Origin: Desulfospira joergensenii DSM 10085
Lineage (GTDB): Bacteria; Desulfobacterota; Desulfobacteria; Desulfobacterales; Desulfobacteraceae
Assembly: GCF_000420085.1 (NCBI RefSeq)
Contig: NZ_ATUG01000002.1
Span: 434,001 to 498,000 of the forward strand
Direction of reading: 5' to 3'
DNA length: 64,000 nucleotides
The notes under the pieces are model-generated. The model ran no database searches. It had not been told where the DNA came from and was given only the letters and a program-made list of their open reading frames with translations. Both the position numbers and the translations under genes were made by a program. Every line of letters begins with the position of its first letter. Within the stretch, counting starts at the first letter, position 1. Shown in pieces: positions 59,685 to 64,000 of the stretch.

Positions 59685-61643
59685 GTGACGTTAACTCTTA
59701 AACAAAAATTCATCATCCCGACACTGATCCTCATTGTCCTGGGAATGGCGGGAACCACGCTGATCTCCTACATGAAATCCAGAAACGTCATGCAGGCCAA
59801 TATCACGGAGCAGATCAACGGGATCGCCGAATCCACCGCAGTGACTATGGATACATGGGTAGCGGACCGGGTCCGGGATGTCGATACCTGGAGTACCTTT
59901 GAGGACCTGAAAACCGCTATGACCGACTCCTTCAGAGGCAAAGCGGCCCGGAAGAATATATCAGACCTCTTTTCCGGCTGGAAAAGCAGCTATGACTATT
60001 ACGAGGATATCGGTTTGGTCGACTCCACAGGAACGGTGATTGCTGCTGGAACCGAGGCAATTATCGGAAAAATCAACATCAGTGACCGGGAATACTTTAA
60101 ACGGGCCGTGAAGGGAGAGGCAAACACCTCGTCCGTTCTCATCAGCAAGACCACCGGGAACCATGTCTTTGTCATCGCTGCCCAGGTGAAGCGCAAGGGA
60201 GAAACCCCTCCGGGAGTCCTGTTCGCCGTTGTCAAAATCGATTCGTTCAGCCGCCGGTACACGGACACGGTCAAGATAGGGGAGCACGGGATGGCCTGCA
60301 TCCTGAATCCTCAGGGAAAGGTGATTGCCCATCCGGACAAATCCAAAATCGGAAAAATTGATCTCAAAGATCTCGGATACGCCATGGACATGCTGAAAAA
60401 CGGTTCAGGCATCCTCAGCGGATCATCCCAGGGAGAAGACACCATTGCCGCATTTAAACGGACCGGACAGATGGAGGCGATCATCATGGTCCAGGCCCAG
60501 GAAGGGGAAGTGTTTGCTCCGGTGGCCAGAATCGCGAGGTTCAGTTCTTTTCTGGCCCTGGCAGTGACCGTGGCAGCCGGTCTGATTATCTATTTCATTG
60601 CCGGAACCGTTGCACGGCCCATCAACCGGGTCGTAGATGGCCTGAAAGATGCGGCCGAAGGAGAGGGGGATCTGACCAAACGCCTGGAAATCACCTCTTC
60701 CGATGAAGTGGGTATGCTGGGGAAATGGTTTAACCTCTTTGTGGAACGGATGCAGATCATCATCCGGGACGTGGCAGGAAACTCCAAGGATCTGACCACA
60801 TCCTCAACCACCCTGTTCACGGTCTCCATGGAGATGCGGCAGGAGGCAGAGGATGCTTCGGCCAAAACCCGTTCCGTGGCGGCTTCGGCCAAACAGATGA
60901 GCAACAACATGGAAGCGGTTGCCTCTGCCATGGAACAGGCCAGTGAGAATATCCAGATGGTGTCTACCACGGCCGAGGAACTGACAACCACCATAGACGA
61001 GATTGCCGTCAGCAGTGACAAGGGACGGACCATTGCCGGCGAGGCGGTTGAGGGAACCGATGCCGCCTCCCTAAAGGTCAAGGAACTGGGCCAGGCCGCC
61101 TCTCAAATCGACAAGGTGGTGGAGACCATTACCGACATTTCCGAACAGGTCAACCTTTTGGCCCTCAACGCCACCATTGAGGCAGCCAGGGCCGGTGAGT
61201 TCGGCAAAGGGTTTGCCGTTGTGGCCAATGAGATCAAAGAACTGGCCCGGCAGACCTCCGAAGCCACAGGAGAAATCAAAACCAAGGTACTGGGGATCCA
61301 GGAGTCTACCGAGGATACCATCTCCCGGATCGGAAAGATCAGCGGCACGGTAAAAGATCTGAACGAGATCGTCACGACCATTGCAGCGGCCGTGGAAGAG
61401 CAGTCCATTGCCACAAGGGAGATTGCCCGGAATGTTTCCCAGGCAGCAGAGGGAATCAACAATACGGCTGAAAATGTCTCCCAGAGCAGTCAGGCCGCTT
61501 CCCATATCTGCGAAGAAATTGGTGAAATTGATGTCTCATCGGACAAGATCTCCCAAAGCAGCACCCAGGTGAACACCAGTGCAGAGGAGTTGTCCAAACT
61601 GGCCGGTTCCCTGGATGGAATGGTGAAAAAATTTATTATATAG
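59685..61643 (+). CDS. methyl-accepting chemotaxis protein (dCache-HAMP-MCP)
   Basis: This 652-residue chemoreceptor has an N-terminal membrane helix (residues 8-28) and a periplasmic double-Cache domain (about 35-270; [27 protein letters not shown] in substance). A second helix near 285-305 and a HAMP domain follow. The long coiled-coil signalling domain contains [32 protein letters not shown]. It has no C-terminal pentapeptide for CheR. It is downstream of the demethylase set and upstream of two secreted Cache-like proteins that may be ligand-binding partners. Confidence 0.93.
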   Translation: MTLTLKQKFIIPTLILIVLGMAGTTLISYMKSRNVMQANITEQINGIAESTAVTMDTWVADRVRDVDTWSTFEDLKTAMTDSFRGKAARKNISDLFSGWKSSYDYYEDIGLVDSTGTVIAAGTEAIIGKINISDREYFKRAVKGEANTSSVLISKTTGNHVFVIAAQVKRKGETPPGVLFAVVKIDSFSRRYTDTVKIGEHGMACILNPQGKVIAHPDKSKIGKIDLKDLGYAMDMLKNGSGILSGSSQGEDTIAAFKRTGQMEAIIMVQAQEGEVFAPVARIARFSSFLALAVTVAAGLIIYFIAGTVARPINRVVDGLKDAAEGEGDLTKRLEITSSDEVGMLGKWFNLFVERMQIIIRDVAGNSKDLTTSSTTLFTVSMEMRQEAEDASAKTRSVAASAKQMSNNMEAVASAMEQASENIQMVSTTAEELTTTIDEIAVSSDKGRTIAGEAVEGTDAASLKVKELGQAASQIDKVVETITDISEQVNLLALNATIEAARAGEFGKGFAVVANEIKELARQTSEATGEIKTKVLGIQESTEDTISRIGKISGTVKDLNEIVTTIAAAVEEQSIATREIARNVSQAAEGINNTAENVSQSSQAASHICEEIGEIDVSSDKISQSSTQVNTSAEELSKLAGSLDGMVKKFII

Positions 61644-61771
61644 CCCGTTTCCAGGCGCACCCTGTCCGAATATGGTCCCACGGAACGGAAAGATGCGTGG
61701 GAAAAGGGTGAGTGCCTAAGGTATTGGGTTCTGACCAAAGAAATAAACAATCAATAAGAGGAGAAAAGAGT

Positions 61772-62290
61772 ATGGCAAAAAAATGGATGTCCGCCCTGGT
61801 ATTGGCGGGCCTGATTCTGGTTGGTGCATGGCCCTGCCAGGCCCAGGAAAAAGTAACTCCCCAGGAGGTCTATGACCTGATCCTCAAGGCGGTTCCCGTC
61901 ATAGAGCAATTGGGAGAGGAGGGGCTGGCAGCCTTTAACGATCCCAACGGCGAGTTTTCGTTAAAAGACACCTATGTTATTGTGATCGACTGCGCCAAAA
62001 TGGTCATGGCAGCCCATCCCAACAAAAAACTCATCGGCATGGATCTGAGTAACAGTTTGGACAAGAATCCGGATCCGGCAAAACGGAAAAATCCCAATGT
62101 GGAATGCTGCACGGTTGCCAACAACCCCAATGGAGGATGGACCGAATACTACTGGGAAAAACTGGGGGAAGACCAGCCCAAACGTAAAATCGGGTTTACC
62201 CTCAAGGTTACCGGCACAAACTATATCCTGGTTGCCGGCATCTACGACGACACCACCTCCATCGACGAGCTCAACGCCCAGCTAAAGTAG
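61772..62290 (+). CDS. secreted single-Cache-like protein 1
   Basis: This 172-residue protein has a signal peptide (MSALVLAGLILVGAWPCQAQ) and no membrane anchor after it. The mature part (VTPQEVYDLILKAVPVIEQLGEEGLAAFNDPNGEFSLKDTYVIVIDCAKMVMAAHP in substance) resembles the single Cache domains found in chemoreceptors and sensor kinases, including the DCAKMVMAAHPN...GMDL strand. A conserved GGWTEYYW lies near the middle. ATG 61772 with GAGG upstream was chosen over a longer frame. The role is inferred as a soluble sensory or binding protein. Confidence 0.75.
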   Translation: MAKKWMSALVLAGLILVGAWPCQAQEKVTPQEVYDLILKAVPVIEQLGEEGLAAFNDPNGEFSLKDTYVIVIDCAKMVMAAHPNKKLIGMDLSNSLDKNPDPAKRKNPNVECCTVANNPNGGWTEYYWEKLGEDQPKRKIGFTLKVTGTNYILVAGIYDDTTSIDELNAQLK

Positions 62291-62347
62291 CCTGGAGGAT
62301 GTGAGGTCTGTATTTCTAATAAAATCAATGATGTAAGGAGAAAACAA

Positions 62348-62860
62348 ATGAAAAAAATGGGTATTATGGCTCTGGCGGCCCTGGTTCTGGGATGGGGATC
62401 CTCCTGCTTTGCAGAGGAATCTGCCACCCCCCAGGAGGTGTTCGACCTGATCCTCAAGGCAGTTCCCGTTGTGGAGCAACTGGGCGAAGAGGGCCTGGCC
62501 GCCTTTAACGATCCCAATGGAGAATTTGTCTACAAGGACACCTATGTTCTGGCTGTGGACTGTGCCAAAATGGTCATGGCAGCCCATCCCAATGAAAAAC
62601 TGGTGGGCAAAAACCTCAAGGGATTCATGGACAAAAATCCGGATCCTGCCAAGCGCAAAGAACCCAACGTGGAAATGTGCGAGGCCGGGAAACAACCCAA
62701 CGGCGGGTGGACTGAATTTTACTGGGTGAAGCTGGGAGATGACCAGCCGCTCCGGAAAATCAACTTTTCCATTCAGGTTCCGGGAACTGAATATACCCTG
62801 ATCGCCGGCATCTATGACGAACATACCTCCCTGGAGGAACTGAACGCGCAGCTCAAGTAG
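62348..62860 (+). CDS. secreted single-Cache-like protein 2 (tandem paralogue)
   Basis: This 170-residue protein has a signal peptide (GIMALAALVLGWGSSCFAEE) and a mature part that is a clear tandem duplicate of the preceding protein. TPQEVFDLILKAVPVVEQLGEEGLAAFNDPNGEF, KNPDPAKRK, QPNGGWTEFYW and DELNAQLK-like endings match position by position. Differences cluster in the second half (NVEMCEAGKQ versus NVECCTVANN), where a ligand pocket would lie. The 57-base gap and shared strand suggest co-transcription. Confidence 0.75.
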   Translation: MKKMGIMALAALVLGWGSSCFAEESATPQEVFDLILKAVPVVEQLGEEGLAAFNDPNGEFVYKDTYVLAVDCAKMVMAAHPNEKLVGKNLKGFMDKNPDPAKRKEPNVEMCEAGKQPNGGWTEFYWVKLGDDQPLRKINFSIQVPGTEYTLIAGIYDEHTSLEELNAQLK

Positions 62861-62884
62861 GCGCACCGGTCAACGGGATAAAAC

Positions 62885-62917
62885 GCAGGAGAGGAATCCC
62901 ATGGATTTCTCTCCTGC
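62885..62917. terminator. stem-loop between convergent genes
   Basis: GCAGGAGAGGAAT pairs with ATTTCTCTCCTGC (13 bp, one G-T wobble) around a seven-base loop. It lies 25 bases after the Cache-like gene and four bases before the sigma-54 activator stop, so it can serve transcripts from both directions. Confidence 0.6.
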
Positions 62918-62920
62918 CCT

Positions 62921-64000
62921 TTACACACCCTTTTCTCCGTTGGAGGAGTTCATCCGAAAGGTATCCCTTTCAATTCCCAACCGTTTCATCTTTGAATACA
63001 GGGTGGTGGGCTTGAGCTCTAGAAGTTCTGCAGCCCCGCCCTTTCCCGAAACCTTTCCCCGGCACCGGTCCAGGGCCTTTAAAATATGGCGGGCCTCCAT
63101 CTCTCTGAGAGAAATGATCTTTCCGGAATCCTCCCCCATTCCTGCGGACAGGCATTCGTCAAGGGGAGGAATGACCAGACGTCCCTTTCTGCTGAGCAGA
63201 ACCGCCCGTTCGATCACATGGCGCAGTTCCCGGATATTTCCGGGCCAGTGATAGTTCATCAGAGCATCCATGTCATTCTTGGATATCCTGTCAAACTGTT
63301 TTTTGAATTTCTTGGCAAACATCTCCATGAAGTACCGGGCCAGTCCCGGGATGTCTTCCGCCCTTTCCCGCAGGGCCGGAACCCTTATGGGAAAGACATT
63401 GAGCCGGTAGTAAAAATCAGACCGGAAAAGCTTCTGCTCCACCAGATCTTCAATGTCCCGGTTGCTTGCCGCAATCAGGCGGAAACGGGTTTTCAGGGTG
63501 TGGGCCCCGCCCACCCGTTCAAACTCCTTGGTTTCCAGGACCCGGAGCATCTTGGCCTGGATATCCGGGGAAAAGGCGTCAATATCGTCCAGGAAAAGGG
63601 TTCCCCTGCTGGCCAGTTCAAACCGGCCCTTCCGGGTCTGGGAAGCCCCGGTAAAGGCTCCCTTCTCATGGCCGAAAAGCTCGCTGGCAATGAGCTCAGG
63701 ACTCAAGGAGACCACGTTGACCGCGATAAAGGGGCCGGAGGAGCGGTTGCTGTGCTGATGAATGGCCTGGGCAACCATATCCTTTCCCACCCCGGTTTCA
63801 CCGGTGATCATGACGGTGCTGTCCGATTTGGCCACCTTGCTGATCAGGTTGAGCATTTTTTTAAAGGGTTCGGAACGTCCGATCATCTGGGATTTGAACA
63901 GGCCGGGCTCAAAGCTTTCCCTATAGAAATGGGTTTCCGCCTCCAGTTCGCTCTTTAAATCAATGATCTCTTCATAGGCTTCCATGTTTTCAAGGGCTAC
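62921..64000 (-). CDS. sigma-54-dependent response activator, partial
   Basis: This minus-strand gene runs off the right edge; the frame is open to base 64000 and codes VALENMEAYEEIIDLKSELE at the visible start, probably following a PAS or other sensor domain outside the window. The visible 360 residues hold the AAA+ domain: Walker A ITGETGVGKD, the sigma-54 contact GAFTGA and Walker B GTLFLDDID. Motifs ASNRDIEDLV and WPGNIRELRHVIERAVLLS follow, and a Fis-type HTH (ETHILKAL-like ending RCRGKVSGKGGAAELL) closes the protein. It is convergent with the Cache genes and a candidate activator of the two sigma-54 promoters at 51660 and 52738. Confidence 0.92.
   Translation of the reverse strand, partial: VALENMEAYEEIIDLKSELEAETHFYRESFEPGLFKSQMIGRSEPFKKMLNLISKVAKSDSTVMITGETGVGKDMVAQAIHQHSNRSSGPFIAVNVVSLSPELIASELFGHEKGAFTGASQTRKGRFELASRGTLFLDDIDAFSPDIQAKMLRVLETKEFERVGGAHTLKTRFRLIAASNRDIEDLVEQKLFRSDFYYRLNVFPIRVPALRERAEDIPGLARYFMEMFAKKFKKQFDRISKNDMDALMNYHWPGNIRELRHVIERAVLLSRKGRLVIPPLDECLSAGMGEDSGKIISLREMEARHILKALDRCRGKVSGKGGAAELLELKPTTLYSKMKRLGIERDTFRMNSSNGEKGV

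Noticed and set aside
1..64000. CRISPR array
   Set aside because: No regularly spaced direct repeats of 24-40 bases and no cas-like genes were seen.
1..64000. tRNA or rRNA genes
   Set aside because: No cloverleaf with GTTCRANNC/CCA-type ends or conserved rRNA stretches noticed; a tRNAscan run would settle it.

Overview
The window reads as chromosomal DNA of an anaerobic bacterium, most likely a sulfate-reducing Desulfobacterota of the Desulfobacterales type (inference). Supporting signs are a siroheme decarboxylase homologue (AhbB), a three-part corrinoid methyltransferase set, TAXI-TRAP and phosphonate transport, an acyl-CoA dehydrogenase, -24/-12 (sigma-54) promoters and a sigma-54 activator. 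Most genes are fairly GC-rich. Two blocks are visibly AT-richer and look acquired. No rRNA, tRNA, transposase or CRISPR array was seen.

Layout. 1-3.8 kb: tail of an Asp/Glu racemase-like gene, a methyltransferase, a YkgJ-type Cys-cluster protein, a QueG-like Fe-S protein and a LysR regulator. 4.06-8.62 kb: an AT-rich island that I read as an array of integron gene cassettes without an integrase (CALIN). All genes point one way (GNAT, a broken small ORF, a nitrilase-like hydrolase, a methyltransferase, a QueG-like protein, a DJ-1/PfpI protein). They are separated by attC-like palindromes, and in several cassettes the first bases are complementary to the cassette's own inverse core site. A 26-bp inverted repeat flanks the island. 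8.6-16 kb: minus-strand housekeeping genes (MlaD-like lipoprotein, DUF1178, B12-type radical SAM, AhbB, MtnA, DUF2959 lipoprotein, CHASE-PAS-PAS-GGDEF cyclase). 16-18.7 kb: two GNAT acetyltransferases and a split permease.

18.7-23.4 kb: TAXI-TRAP importer with an aspartoacylase and an FCD-type GntR regulator, plus a candidate small RNA. 23.6-26.4 kb: UTRA-type GntR regulator followed by trpB and trpA outside any visible trp operon. 26.3-31.6 kb: DUF169, acyl-CoA dehydrogenase, TetR with two palindromic operators, an SDR remnant, a metallo-beta-lactamase-fold protein and a DUF364 protein. 31.6-32.2 kb: a possible lone minus-strand cassette. 32.6-41.3 kb: alpha/beta hydrolase, thioesterase, then an RpiR-headed operon with a polar-amino-acid-type ABC transporter, KDPG aldolase with a VOC-like tail, KDG kinase and an aminotransferase. 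41.6-51.4 kb: a full 2-aminoethylphosphonate import and degradation operon (LysR, SBP, ATPase, permease, PhnX, PhnW and two PbfA-like class III enzymes).

51.7-64 kb: a plus-strand block with two sigma-54 promoter matches. It encodes an AmiS/UreI channel, a GPH-family transporter, a DcaP-like porin, an aromatic-acid-type MFS transporter and the three-component methyltransferase set (UroD-like MT I, corrinoid protein, MtrH-like MT II). These are followed by a chemoreceptor, two near-duplicate secreted Cache-like proteins and a convergent sigma-54 activator that runs off the window. I read this block as uptake, O-demethylation and sensing of a methylated, probably methoxyaromatic, substrate; the substrate is inferred.
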